64,000 nucleotides of DNA from Celeribacter arenosi (GCF_039539485.1 NZ_BAABDF010000005.1:1-64000), one strand, 5' to 3'; shown: positions 52,885 to 61,537, counted from the first letter of the stretch. Made by a program: numbers and translations. Notes: a model not told the origin generated them from the sequence alone.

Positions 52885-53025
52885 CGAACCCTCGCCCACG
52901 ATTTAGAACGTGGCTATGTTTTCCCTGTTTTCCTTATGTTTTAACGACCTACCAAAGATTGTCCATGTTTTTGGGATAGTTGCATTGAACTGTTTTCGGC
53001 GGTGAGGCAAAACTGTCGCGAACCT

Positions 53026-53712
53026 ATGGGAGTGGCTACATTGATCGAGTTTCATAACGTGGCCTACGGATATGGGGGGCGCGACATTTTTTCCGGTCTT
53101 GATCTCGCTCTCCCTGCCGGTTCTTTCCACTTTTTGACAGGGCCTTCAGGGGCGGGGAAAACCACATTCCTCAAACTCTGTTACCGCGATCTCGAAGCAT
53201 CCTCCGGTCGTGTCGATTTTTTCGATCAGGCCGACAGCACCTTGGACCGTGATGCCGTCGCCAAACTGCGCCGCCGCATCGGCGTGGTGCATCAGGACTG
53301 TCAGTTTCTCGATCATCTGACAATTTCGGAAAACATCGCTCTGCCATTAACGGTGGCAAATCGCCCCGTGTCACCGCAGGATCTTTCCGACCTCCTTGTC
53401 TGGGTCGGACTGTCTGATCGCGCGGATGCACTGCCGCCCGAACTTTCGGGTGGCGAAAGGCAAAGGGCGGCATTGGCGCGCGCAATTATCATGTCCCCCG
53501 ATGTGATCTTGGCAGACGAGCCGACGGGCAACGTTGATTGGGATATGTCATTGAGATTGCTCAAACTTCTCACCGAGTTAAACAAAATGGGCAAAACCGT
53601 GGTCATTGCAACCCACGATCTGCATTTGATCCGGCAGGCAAAATCGATGGTTCAGGCGCGCGTCCTGCGCATTGCGGACAAACGCATCCTTCAGGCGGGG
53701 GCAGACCTGTGA
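53026..53712 (+). CDS. ftsE: Cell division ATP-binding protein FtsE
   Basis: The 228-residue ABC ATPase works with FtsX to control septal peptidoglycan hydrolases. Walker A is TGPSGAGKTTFLKLC, the signature is LSGGERQRAALARA, and Walker B is DVILADEPTGNVD. The start is uncertain: ATG 53026, or TTG 53041 preceded by GGGAG at 53028-53032 and giving an FtsE-like LIEFHNVAYGYGG start. The stop overlaps ftsX as GTGA. Confidence 0.93.
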   Translation: MGVATLIEFHNVAYGYGGRDIFSGLDLALPAGSFHFLTGPSGAGKTTFLKLCYRDLEASSGRVDFFDQADSTLDRDAVAKLRRRIGVVHQDCQFLDHLTISENIALPLTVANRPVSPQDLSDLLVWVGLSDRADALPPELSGGERQRAALARAIIMSPDVILADEPTGNVDWDMSLRLLKLLTELNKMGKTVVIATHDLHLIRQAKSMVQARVLRIADKRILQAGADL

Positions 53713-54608
53713 GAAGCATTATTCTTCCCTTCCTCCATGTCGAAGAGACCGTTCAGGCACGGATCGTTCCGCCGTCGGGATTTACCGCGCGGCTAACCCT
53801 TTTGACGGCAGCGGCGATGGCGTTTTTGGCGCTGTTTGCATTGGCGCTTTCCTTGGCCACGGGTCGGCTCGCGACGCGGTGGGATGACGCCCTCGCATCC
53901 GCCTCCACCGTGCGTATTTCGGCACCGGCAGAACAAATCGACGCTCAGGTGAGCGCGGTATTGCGTGTTTTGGAAACGACACCGGGCGTGGTTTCTGCCC
54001 GCGCGCTGAGCATCGAGGAAGAGCGTGAACTGCTGGCCCCGTGGTTCGGGACCTCTCTACCGGTCGACGAATTGCCGCTGCCCGCGCTCATCGAGATTGT
54101 TGAGGATGAGGGCGGATACGACGCCGAGAGCCTGCGACTGCGCCTCGCAGGTGAAGCGCCGGGTGCGGTTCTGGACGATCATGCCCGATGGCGGCGCCCA
54201 CTTGTCGAGGCGGCGTCACGTCTGCGACTTTTGGGGCTCGTCTCCATCGCCATTATTACGGGCGTGACGGCGGCGATGATCACGCTCGCCGCGCAGGCCG
54301 CGTTGGCCGCTAACTCCGGTGTGATCCGGACCCTGCGGTTGATCGGCGCTACGGATCGCTACATCGAGCGCGCCTTTGTGAAACGCTTTACAATGCGTGC
54401 CTTTGCGGGGGCTCTCATTGGCACCTTTCTGGCGAGCGCTGCGGTTGCTATGCTGCCGGAAGCACAGGAAGCCGGCGGGTTTCTGACCGGTCTTTCCATG
54501 CGCGGGGCGGAATGGATCTGGGCGCTTGCCATCCCGCCACTTGCTGCCTTGGTCGCCTATTTTGCGACACGTATTGCGGCCCACCGATCCCTTACGAGGC
54601 TCATGTAA
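53709..54608 (+). CDS. ftsX: Cell division protein FtsX
   Basis: The 299-residue FtsX has an N-terminal cytosolic stretch and a first helix (about residues 28-50). A periplasmic loop (about 55-165) carries the hydrolase-activator contact surface, and three C-terminal helices have the FtsX-like run SGVIRTLRLIGATDRYIERAF. The GTG start overlaps ftsE; the stop overlaps the acyltransferase start as TAATG. This gives an ftsE-ftsX-acyltransferase unit. Confidence 0.92.
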   Translation: MRSIILPFLHVEETVQARIVPPSGFTARLTLLTAAAMAFLALFALALSLATGRLATRWDDALASASTVRISAPAEQIDAQVSAVLRVLETTPGVVSARALSIEEERELLAPWFGTSLPVDELPLPALIEIVEDEGGYDAESLRLRLAGEAPGAVLDDHARWRRPLVEAASRLRLLGLVSIAIITGVTAAMITLAAQAALAANSGVIRTLRLIGATDRYIERAFVKRFTMRAFAGALIGTFLASAAVAMLPEAQEAGGFLTGLSMRGAEWIWALAIPPLAALVAYFATRIAAHRSLTRLM

Positions 54609-55363
54609 TGTTCTACCCCATTCAATGGCTGCTCTCGCTGATTTTCGTCGTGCAGATGTATGTGGCGATGGTGCTCCTCGCGATCTTTTGGACGCCCTTG
54701 GCAATCATCAAACGGGACTACGCGTTTGCCGCGATCCATTCCTATTGCCGATGGGTCCGGTTTTCGGCGCGCGTTATCGTGGGGCTGCGCTCTGAGATCC
54801 GTGGGGAGATCCCCACCGACGAGGTCTTGATTGCGTCTAAGCATCAGAGTTTCTTTGATATTATCATGATCGTGTCGGTTGTTCCCCGTCCGAAATTCAT
54901 CATGAAGAAACAGCTGATCTGGGCACCTATTGTCGGGTATTACGCGCGCAGGATCGGGTGCGTTGCGGTGGATCGCGGAAAGCGGTCCATCGCGATTTCG
55001 AAGATGGTGGCCGACGTGAAATCAGGCGCCGCTCTCCCCGGTCAGCTGATCATTTTCCCGCAGGGAACACGCGTCGCGGCGGGCGCCAAGAAGCCGTACA
55101 AAGTCGGTGTCGCCGTTCTCTATGAGCAAACGGGGCAGGCCTGTGTTCCCGCGGCAACCAATGTGGGTGTTTTCTGGAAACGCCACGGCATTTACCGGGG
55201 TCGAGGAACTGCCGTGGTTGAGTTTCTGCCACGCATCGAGCAGGGGCTCAAAATACCGGAATTCATGGGGCGGGTGGAGGAGTCGATCGAAACGGCCTCG
55301 GACAAATTGATGCAAGAGGCCGGACTTTCGGTTCCTGAAACGATCAGTGAGGCGGGCAAATAA
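54608..55363 (+). CDS. 1-acyl-sn-glycerol-3-phosphate acyltransferase (PlsC-like)
   Basis: The 251-residue membrane enzyme has an N-terminal helix (about residues 8-30). The acyltransferase motifs are KHQSFFDII (the HxxxxD box) and IIFPQGTR (the FPEGTR box with Gln for Glu). It should acylate lysophosphatidic acid. The Gln substitution is seen in other alphaproteobacterial members. It is coupled to ftsX, linking septation and phospholipid synthesis at the expression level. Confidence 0.9.
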   Translation: MFYPIQWLLSLIFVVQMYVAMVLLAIFWTPLAIIKRDYAFAAIHSYCRWVRFSARVIVGLRSEIRGEIPTDEVLIASKHQSFFDIIMIVSVVPRPKFIMKKQLIWAPIVGYYARRIGCVAVDRGKRSIAISKMVADVKSGAALPGQLIIFPQGTRVAAGAKKPYKVGVAVLYEQTGQACVPAATNVGVFWKRHGIYRGRGTAVVEFLPRIEQGLKIPEFMGRVEESIETASDKLMQEAGLSVPETISEAGK

Positions 55364-55385
55364 CCCACCTCAAAGGTTGCGTATC

Positions 55386-56348
55386 CTACGCGGCCAAACC
55401 TTTGGTTCCCATGTCGAGGAACTTTTTGCGGCGCTGTTTCAGCAAGGCATCGGGTTTCTTTTTGATCAGCGGGTTGAGCATGGCGCTGATCGCTTTGCCG
55501 ACCGCTGCAATCGTCGCTTCGTGGTCACGCTGCGCTCCCCCGAGAGGTTCGGGAATAATCTGGTCGATGACGCCGAGCTTTAGAAGGTCCTGCGCGGTGA
55601 GACGCAGCGCTTCTGCAGCTTCGCGCATCTTTTCGGCATCCTTCCAAAGAATGGAGGCACAGCCCTCTGGTGAGATGACCGAGTAAATCGAATGCTCCAA
55701 CATCGCGATCTTGTTCGCGGAGGCAAAAGCAACGGCTCCGCCGGAACCACCTTCGCCAATAACCACGGAGATCATCGGTACTTTCAGTTGAAGGCTGCGT
55801 TCCGTGGCGCGGGCGATGGCCTCTGACTGTCCGCGTTCTTCCGCGCCTTTGCCGGGGTAGGCACCGGGCGTATCGACGAGCGCAATCACCGGCAGGCCGA
55901 AACGGTCGGCGAGATCCATGAGGCGGGTTGCTTTACGGTAGCCTTCGGGGCGGGCCATGCCAAAATTACGTTCGATGCGCGATTTGGTGTCGTTACCCTT
56001 TTCCTGGCCGATGACGACCACGGGCTGGTCGTTAAAACGGGCCAGTCCACCCATGACCGCGTGGTCGTCCGCAAAGTTGCGGTCTCCGGCGAGCGGCATG
56101 TAATCGGTGAAAAGGGTCTCGATATAGGCTTTACAATGCGGGCGATCAGGGTGGCGTGCCACCTGACATTTGCGCCATGCCGACAGATCTTTGTACAGAT
56201 CCTTCAGCAGGTCTCCCGCCTTCTTGTCGAGGCCCGCAGCCTCTTTTTCGACGTTCATTTCCTCATTCGCACGGGCCAGCGCGCGTAACTCTTCCGCTTT
56301 GCCTTCAATCTCTGCGAGGGGTTTTTCAAACTCGAGGTAATGGGTCAT
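55386..56348 (-). CDS. accA: Acetyl-CoA carboxylase carboxyltransferase subunit alpha
   Basis: The 320-residue AccA transfers CO2 from carboxybiotin to acetyl-CoA with AccD. It begins THYLEFEKPLAEIEGKAEEL. It has RHPDRPHCKAYIETLFTDY, DTPGAYPGKGAEERGQSEAI, IGEGGSGGAVAFASANKIAM and SPEGCASILWKDA. ATG 56348 is preceded by GGAGCAAAG. It converges with the PlsC-like gene 22 bases away. Confidence 0.97.
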   Translation of the reverse strand: MTHYLEFEKPLAEIEGKAEELRALARANEEMNVEKEAAGLDKKAGDLLKDLYKDLSAWRKCQVARHPDRPHCKAYIETLFTDYMPLAGDRNFADDHAVMGGLARFNDQPVVVIGQEKGNDTKSRIERNFGMARPEGYRKATRLMDLADRFGLPVIALVDTPGAYPGKGAEERGQSEAIARATERSLQLKVPMISVVIGEGGSGGAVAFASANKIAMLEHSIYSVISPEGCASILWKDAEKMREAAEALRLTAQDLLKLGVIDQIIPEPLGGAQRDHEATIAAVGKAISAMLNPLIKKKPDALLKQRRKKFLDMGTKGLAA

Positions 56349-56448
56349 TCTTTGCTCCGCACCGGATATCTGCCCCTGTATATGGCGGCTTTGCCGGGGC
56401 GGTGCAACTCGCCTGCGTGTTCTGTGCGGTGCAACGGCAGCGTCAGCC

Positions 56449-56485
56449 AAAAAGAAAGAGCCCGGCGGGAGGTGCCGGGCTCTTT
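56449..56485 (-). terminator. Intrinsic terminator of the VPLPA-CTERM gene
   Basis: On the minus strand AAAGAGCCCGGC (56485-56474) pairs with GCCGGGCTCTTT (56466-56455) around a 7-base loop. The T-rich TTTCTTTTT tail follows. It lies 34 bases after the stop of the gene at 56519 and isolates it from accA. Confidence 0.93.
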
Positions 56486-56518
56486 GGTTTTGTGCTGGGA
56501 AGTGTGGGCGTATTCTAA

Positions 56519-56944
56519 CTACGCTTTGCGACGCTTGCGTTTGAAGGCAAGCAGCCCGAGGGCTGGGAGTAGAAGCGCTCCGCTGGCGGGAAGTGGTACA
56601 GCCGGAATTTCGGCGCTCTCCAGAATGAACAAAAATCCCGGGACTGCGGTTGTTCCACCAAGGGAGGTTTCAAACGAGAAGTGTTCTCCAGTTCCATCGG
56701 AAACACCATTGATTACCGGCAGGCCGGTCAGTGCGGTGTATTCCGTACCCAAAACCGTAATTCCCGAGAAGTCATAGACTTCATCGATTGAGGCTAGGGT
56801 ATCGCCGTCAAGATCATCGAACTTGAACGAAAAGCTCGAGACTTCTGCGCTGAGGAAAGAGAAAGCTTCCACGCTAAAGGTCGCCGCCGAGGCGGGCGCC
56901 GCTACAACTGTTGCAAGCGCAAGTACGCTTAGTAGACGTTTCAT
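56519..56944 (-). CDS. VPLPA-CTERM sorting domain protein (141 aa)
   Basis: The 141-residue secreted protein has an N-terminal signal peptide (LLSVLALATVVAAPASA). A Ser/Asp/Phe-rich mature region of about 90 residues follows. The C-terminal tripartite signal is AVPLPASGALLLPALGLLAF followed by KRKRRKA, the VPLPA-CTERM of Rhodobacterales that an exosortase/archaeosortase-type transpeptidase is thought to process. The cargo has no recognisable catalytic domain. AGGAG precedes the ATG. It is a single-gene transcript with its own terminator. Confidence 0.93.
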   Translation of the reverse strand: MKRLLSVLALATVVAAPASAATFSVEAFSFLSAEVSSFSFKFDDLDGDTLASIDEVYDFSGITVLGTEYTALTGLPVINGVSDGTGEHFSFETSLGGTTAVPGFLFILESAEIPAVPLPASGALLLPALGLLAFKRKRRKA

Positions 56945-57025
56945 GGGGGGGCTCCTTTTGGAAACGTTTGCTACAGTTTAGGTAAGACCTATTGCCTTAC
57001 CTCCCTTAATGAGTAGTTCACGTTT

Positions 57026-57268
57026 ATGTCCAAACAAGGGCACAAATCGCACCAATGCTGCACCTGCAGAAAATTTGGTCACTTGGCGACTAAAGTGGGA
57101 AAAAACGGGCGCACGCGAAAGGTGTGCGGTGAATTAATGGACGCCCAAAGGTTGCGTCGCTCAAAAATCACACAGACAAAAAAGGCGGAGATCCCTACCG
57201 ATTTGATTCGCGACGCCCCGAATTTTCGGTTTCAACACAATAGCTTCTGGCCAGCGGCAGTTTCCTGA
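57026..57268 (+). CDS. Small basic Cys-rich protein, uncertain
   Basis: The frame encodes 80 residues with a Cys/His cluster (HQCCTC near residues 9-14) and a further Cys (KVCGEL near 33). Lys/Arg are abundant. Codon use is less GC-rich than in neighbours. No clear Shine-Dalgarno sequence is visible. It may be a small zinc-binding protein; chance is also possible. It lies between the divergent VPLPA-CTERM gene and the convergent mcl gene. Confidence 0.4.
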   Translation: MSKQGHKSHQCCTCRKFGHLATKVGKNGRTRKVCGELMDAQRLRRSKITQTKKAEIPTDLIRDAPNFRFQHNSFWPAAVS

Positions 57269-57272
57269 ACGA

Positions 57273-57300
57273 AACCCCGGAGCGTTTGAGCCCCGGGGTT
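57273..57300 (-). terminator. Intrinsic terminator after mcl
   Basis: AACCCCGG (57273-57280) pairs with CCGGGGTT (57293-57300), loop of 12 bases. On the minus strand the stem is followed by TCGTTC, a weak T tract. It lies 42 bases after the mcl stop. Confidence 0.7.
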
Positions 57301-57341
57301 CACCTGCGACAGACGAGTCCTCCCACCCGTCTGGAGGATCA

Positions 57342-58301
57342 CTAGACGCCAGCAATCAACTCGGATTGGGCGACGATGACTTCGGCCTGTTTGATTGAGG
57401 CGATGTCGACGAGGCGACCTTTGTAAACGGTCGCACCTTCGCCGTTCGCCTTGGCGGTTTCCATCGCGGCGAGGATTTCGCGCGCTTCGGCGACGGCGTC
57501 CTCGGATGGGGTGAAGACCTCGTTTGCGAGCGCGATTTGTTTGGGGTGGATCGCCCATTTCCCGACCATGCCGAGCGTGGCCGAACGGCGTGCCTGCGCA
57601 CGGTACCCTTCGTCGTCCGAAAAATCGCCGAATGGCCCATCGACGGGCAGGATGCCATGCGTGCGACAGGCGGCGACAATCGCGGTCTGCGCCCAATGCC
57701 ATGGGTCGGAATAGTGGCGGGTGTCGCCATGGAGCATGTAGTAATTTTCCTGCGTCCCGCCGATGCCTGTCGTCTGCATCCCCATTGAGGCCGCGAAATC
57801 GGCCGCACCGAGGCTCATCGCCTCCATGCGCGGAGAGCTTGCCGCGATTTCTTCGACATGGGCGATGCCGGCGGCACTCTCGATGATGACTTCGAAGGCG
57901 ACTTTTTTAGTCCGGCCTTTGGCGCGTTCGATAGCGGTCACCAGCGCATCAACGGCGTAGACGTCTTCGGCGCATCCCACTTTGGGGATCATGATCTGGT
58001 CCAGTCGCTCGCTGGCCTGTTCCAGCAGATCGACCACGTCACGATACCAATAGGGCGTGTCCAGCGAGTTGATCCGCACGGCGAGGGTTTTGTTACCCCA
58101 ATCGATCGTGTTGATCGCCTCGATGATATTGGCGCGCGCCACATCTTTGTCCGAAGGCGCCACGGAGTCCTCAAGGTCGAGATTGATCACATCCGCGCCA
58201 GATGCCGCCATCTTCGGGAACAGCTTGGTGTTCGAGCCAGGGCCGAACAGCTGACATCTGTTTGGACGGGCGGGCGGAGTTGGTTGCAGGCGGAAGGACA
58301 T
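57342..58301 (-). CDS. mcl: L-malyl-CoA/beta-methylmalyl-CoA lyase
   Basis: The 319-residue CitE-like lyase starts MSFRLQPTPPARPNRCQLFG, nearly as I recall for Rhodobacter Mcl1. NLDLEDSVAP, MIPKVGC, EVIIESAAGIAHVEEIA, LGAADFAASMGMQTTG and GKWAIHPKQ complete the family. It cleaves beta-methylmalyl-CoA and L-malyl-CoA in the ethylmalonyl-CoA pathway. ATG 58301 is preceded by AGGGAG. It is divergent from dgcN by a 281-base region. Confidence 0.96.
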   Translation of the reverse strand: MSFRLQPTPPARPNRCQLFGPGSNTKLFPKMAASGADVINLDLEDSVAPSDKDVARANIIEAINTIDWGNKTLAVRINSLDTPYWYRDVVDLLEQASERLDQIMIPKVGCAEDVYAVDALVTAIERAKGRTKKVAFEVIIESAAGIAHVEEIAASSPRMEAMSLGAADFAASMGMQTTGIGGTQENYYMLHGDTRHYSDPWHWAQTAIVAACRTHGILPVDGPFGDFSDDEGYRAQARRSATLGMVGKWAIHPKQIALANEVFTPSEDAVAEAREILAAMETAKANGEGATVYKGRLVDIASIKQAEVIVAQSELIAGV

Positions 58302-58582
58302 CTTTGGCTCCCTTCGGGTAACGATGTTTCTCAACTGTGTGGCGAATGGTTATAATCTTGCGCGCACAATCGCAAGGCCGCTTTTGCACTTGCGGCATCT
58401 CCGGCAAAGCCTGCCATTTTGCGTGCCTAATTCCGCATCACTTTAAAAAGATGCAAATTTGTCCCGAAACTTATTACACAAATGGGATTATCTCCCAATC
58501 CGAACGCTTGATCGGGTGAAATTCGGAGAACATTGCATCGATTCGACCCCAATGTTTGTGAAACGCCAAAATGGAGACTGAC

Positions 58583-59602
58583 ATGATCCGTACGCCCTAC
58601 CTTCTCTTCCTCGGTGACGCCCCCGATCCGCTCGCAGCGAAGGTCGCTCAGGGTATTCGCGATTGGCGCCCCGAATTCGCTATTGGTCAGTTCCGGATGG
58701 AGGGCTGTAAAGCCGACATGCGTTTGCCTGACATGAACTTCCAAGAGGCGCGTGCCGCAGGGGCGCAAACTTTGGTTATCGGTGTCGCAAACCGGGGTGG
58801 CGTTATTTCGAAGGCTTGGAAAGCGGTATTGATCGAGGCCATCGAGGCGGGTTTCGACATTGCTTCCGGACTGCATAATCTCCTCACGGATGAACCGGAT
58901 CTCGTCGCTGCGGCGCAGGCCCATGGGCGCGAACTGCATGACGTTCGCGTTCCCTCGGTTGAGTACCCGATTGCGAATGGTGAGAAGCGCACAGGCAAAC
59001 GGTGCCTCGCGGTTGGCACCGATTGTTCGGTTGGCAAAATGTACACCATGCTCGCCGTGGATGCCGAAATGCGCGCGCAGGGTCAAAAATCGACTTTCCG
59101 TGCAACGGGCCAAACCGGCATTCTAATCACAGGTTCGGGCGTGCCGCTCGACGCGGTGGTAGCCGACTTCATGGCGGGCTCTGTCGAATGGCTGACGCCT
59201 GACAACGAACCCGACCATTGGGATATGATCGAAGGGCAGGGAAGCCTTTTCCACGTGTCCTTCTCCGGTGTGACCATGGCGCTCATTCATGGCGGTCAGC
59301 CCGATGCACTGATCCTGTGCCACGAACCGACCCGTGAACACATGCGCGGCCTTCCCGGCTACAAACTGCCCTCGCTGCAGCAGGTGCGCGATACGGCCCT
59401 TACCATGGCGCGGATTGCCAACCCTGATTGCGAAGTGATCGGCATTTCCGTGAACACCCAGCACCTCTCCGATGCAGAAGCGGTCGAATACCTCGCCTCT
59501 GTCGAAGCGGAAATGGGTCTGCCTGCGGTCGATCCGTTCCGCCAAGGAGCGGCACGCCTTGTCGAAGCGCTCGTGGGAAAGCAAAGTAACCTCGCAGCCT
59601 GA
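58583..59602 (+). CDS. dgcN: D-glutamate N-acetyltransferase DgcN (DUF1611)
   Basis: The 339-residue DUF1611 protein contains the P-loop-like GTDCSVGKMYTMLAVD (about residues 145-160) and TFRATGQTGILITGSGVPLD. Conserved RGGVISKAWK and HEPTREHMRG also occur. Members named DgcN acetylate D-glutamate in the D-amino acid catabolic pathway of marine bacteria. ATG 58583 has GGAG six bases upstream, so I preferred it to ATG 58571. dgcA follows 18 bases later. Exact acetyl-transfer chemistry is from family knowledge. Confidence 0.9.
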   Translation: MIRTPYLLFLGDAPDPLAAKVAQGIRDWRPEFAIGQFRMEGCKADMRLPDMNFQEARAAGAQTLVIGVANRGGVISKAWKAVLIEAIEAGFDIASGLHNLLTDEPDLVAAAQAHGRELHDVRVPSVEYPIANGEKRTGKRCLAVGTDCSVGKMYTMLAVDAEMRAQGQKSTFRATGQTGILITGSGVPLDAVVADFMAGSVEWLTPDNEPDHWDMIEGQGSLFHVSFSGVTMALIHGGQPDALILCHEPTREHMRGLPGYKLPSLQQVRDTALTMARIANPDCEVIGISVNTQHLSDAEAVEYLASVEAEMGLPAVDPFRQGAARLVEALVGKQSNLAA

Positions 59603-59620
59603 GAAAGCGGGGTCTACTCC

Positions 59621-60589
59621 ATGACATCTATAACAGTGACGGCAGAGGCATTCCGCCTTGCGGAAGCTTTTGTGATTTCTCGCGGTGCGCGCACGGAGGC
59701 CAAGGTGCTGACGGTGCGCGTCACTCGTGGCGGTATAACCGGTTGGGGCGAATGCGTGCCATATGCGCGCTATGGTGAAAGCCTCGAAAGCGTGACGCAG
59801 GAGATCAATGATCTGCCCGCCGACATCACACGGGCTGATCTGCAACAGGTTCTCGGGGCAGGCGCTGCGCGCAACGCGGTCGACTGCGCGCTTTGGGATT
59901 ATGAGGCGAAACAGGCCGGAAAACGCGTGTGGGATCTCGCAGGCGTGCCTGCACCCCGGCCCGTCATCACCGCCTATACCCTGTCCTTGGGCGAACCCGA
60001 CGCCATGCAGGCGGCGGCTGCCAAACACAGCTATCGCCCCCTGTTGAAAATCAAACTCGGCACGCCCGACGATATGGCGCGCCTCGAAGCGGTCCGTCGC
60101 GGCGCGCCGAAATCCCGTATCATCGTGGATGCGAACGAAGGCTGGACTGCCGAAGTCTATGCCGATCTCGCGCCGCACCTGTTGCGCCTTGGCGTGGAGC
60201 TCGTCGAACAGCCATTGCCTGCGGGTGACGATGACATGCTGTCCGAAATTGCCCGCCCGCTGCCGGTCTGCGCCGATGAGGCCTGCCATGACCGTGCGAG
60301 CCTGCCGGCGCTGCGCGGAAAATACGATATGGTGAACATCAAGCTCGATAAAACCGGCGGCTTGACCGAGGCACTCGCACTGCGCGATGCGGCGCGTTCC
60401 GAGGGCTACGGGATCATGATCGGCTGCATGGTGGGATCGTCGCTGGCCATGGCGCCCGCAATGGTAATTGCACAGGGTGCGGCGGTCGTGGACCTTGACG
60501 CGCCGCTGCTTTTGGCGGAAGACCGCGAGCATGCATTGACCTATGACGACGCGGGCGTTCATGCCCCGTCAGCCGCGCTTTGGGGCTAA
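59621..60589 (+). CDS. dgcA: N-acetyl-D-glutamate racemase DgcA (dipeptide-epimerase-like)
   Basis: The 322-residue enolase-superfamily enzyme has the metal/Lys motifs of muconate-lactonizing-type members: LLKIKLG (catalytic Lys), IVDANEGW, VEQPLPAGDDD, ADEACHDRA and VNIKLDKTGG. It resembles L-Ala-D/L-Glu epimerase. Beside dgcN it is best called DgcA, which racemises N-acetyl-D-glutamate to the L form. It lies between dgcN and the D-amino acid transaminase with short gaps. Confidence 0.9.
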   Translation: MTSITVTAEAFRLAEAFVISRGARTEAKVLTVRVTRGGITGWGECVPYARYGESLESVTQEINDLPADITRADLQQVLGAGAARNAVDCALWDYEAKQAGKRVWDLAGVPAPRPVITAYTLSLGEPDAMQAAAAKHSYRPLLKIKLGTPDDMARLEAVRRGAPKSRIIVDANEGWTAEVYADLAPHLLRLGVELVEQPLPAGDDDMLSEIARPLPVCADEACHDRASLPALRGKYDMVNIKLDKTGGLTEALALRDAARSEGYGIMIGCMVGSSLAMAPAMVIAQGAAVVDLDAPLLLAEDREHALTYDDAGVHAPSAALWG

Positions 60590-60605
60590 CCAACAGGAGA
60601 CCGAC

Positions 60606-61466
60606 ATGAGCCAGATCGTTTACGTAAACGGAGATTACGTGGCCGCCGAAGACGCAAAGGTTTCGGTTTTTGATCGCGGTTTCCTGATGGCGGATGCGGT
60701 CTATGAGGTGACGTCGGTGATCGGTGGCAAGCTCGTCGATTTTGATGGCCACGCCACGCGTTTGCAGCGCTCGATGAGCGAGCTGGAAATGGTGTCACCT
60801 GTCACAATGGAGGACCTGCTCGAAATCCATCGCCAACTCGTCGCACGCAACGATCTGGACGAGGGTGGTATTTACCTGCAAATCACGCGTGGTGCTCCCG
60901 ATTCACGCGACTTTGTCTGGCCTGATCCTGATGAGGTGAAATGCGGCATCGTGCTCTTTACTTTCGAAAAGGCGCTGGTCGATTCCAAGGTCATGGATGA
61001 CGGGATCAAAGTGATCTCTATGGATGATATCCGTTGGGGCCGCCGCGACATCAAAACGACGCAGCTTCTCTACCCGTCGTTTGCTAAAATGCAGGCGAAG
61101 AAAGCCGGCGCAGCAGATGCATGGTTGGTCGAGGACGGCTTTGTGACCGAAGGCACGGCCAACAACGCCTATATCGTCAAGGATGGCACGATCATCACGC
61201 GACAACTGGGCAACGACATTCTGCACGGCATCACCCGCGCGGCGATCCTGAGGTTTGCAAAAGAAGCCCAGATGCAGGTTGAGGAGCGTCCATTCACGAT
61301 CGAGGAAGCACAGGCAGCAGACGAAGCCTTTGTCACCTCCGCGACCGGCTTTGCCCAGCCCGTGATTGATATCGACGGCGCCACCATAGGCACTGGCAAA
61401 CCCGGGTCGATTTCCAAACGCCTGCGCGAAATCTACACCGAGGAAATGACCAAAGCGGCGATTTGA
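60606..61466 (+). CDS. dat: D-amino acid aminotransferase (class IV)
   Basis: The 286-residue PLP enzyme is a class IV aminotransferase. Its start is QIVYVNGDYVAAEDAKVSVF, then DRGFLMADAVYEV. The PLP Lys is likely in RRDIKTTQLLYPSF, and EGTANNAYIV and TSATGF complete the D-AAT pattern. It moves the amino group of D-amino acids to 2-oxoglutarate, making D-glutamate, the substrate of DgcN. GGAGA lies before ATG 60606. It closes the dgcN-dgcA-dat operon. Confidence 0.93.
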   Translation: MSQIVYVNGDYVAAEDAKVSVFDRGFLMADAVYEVTSVIGGKLVDFDGHATRLQRSMSELEMVSPVTMEDLLEIHRQLVARNDLDEGGIYLQITRGAPDSRDFVWPDPDEVKCGIVLFTFEKALVDSKVMDDGIKVISMDDIRWGRRDIKTTQLLYPSFAKMQAKKAGAADAWLVEDGFVTEGTANNAYIVKDGTIITRQLGNDILHGITRAAILRFAKEAQMQVEERPFTIEEAQAADEAFVTSATGFAQPVIDIDGATIGTGKPGSISKRLREIYTEEMTKAAI

Positions 61467-61537
61467 TCCCGTTAAGGGAGCGATTGCGGAACTTTTGAGG
61501 GGCGGGGCGCGTTGGTTTCCCACCCAACGAGGTTCCC

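Noticed and set aside
59123..60562. 479-residue antisense frame under dgcN/dgcA
   Set aside because: It is opposite to two genes with clear family motifs. Long antisense frames are common in GC-rich DNA, and its translation has no recognisable domain.
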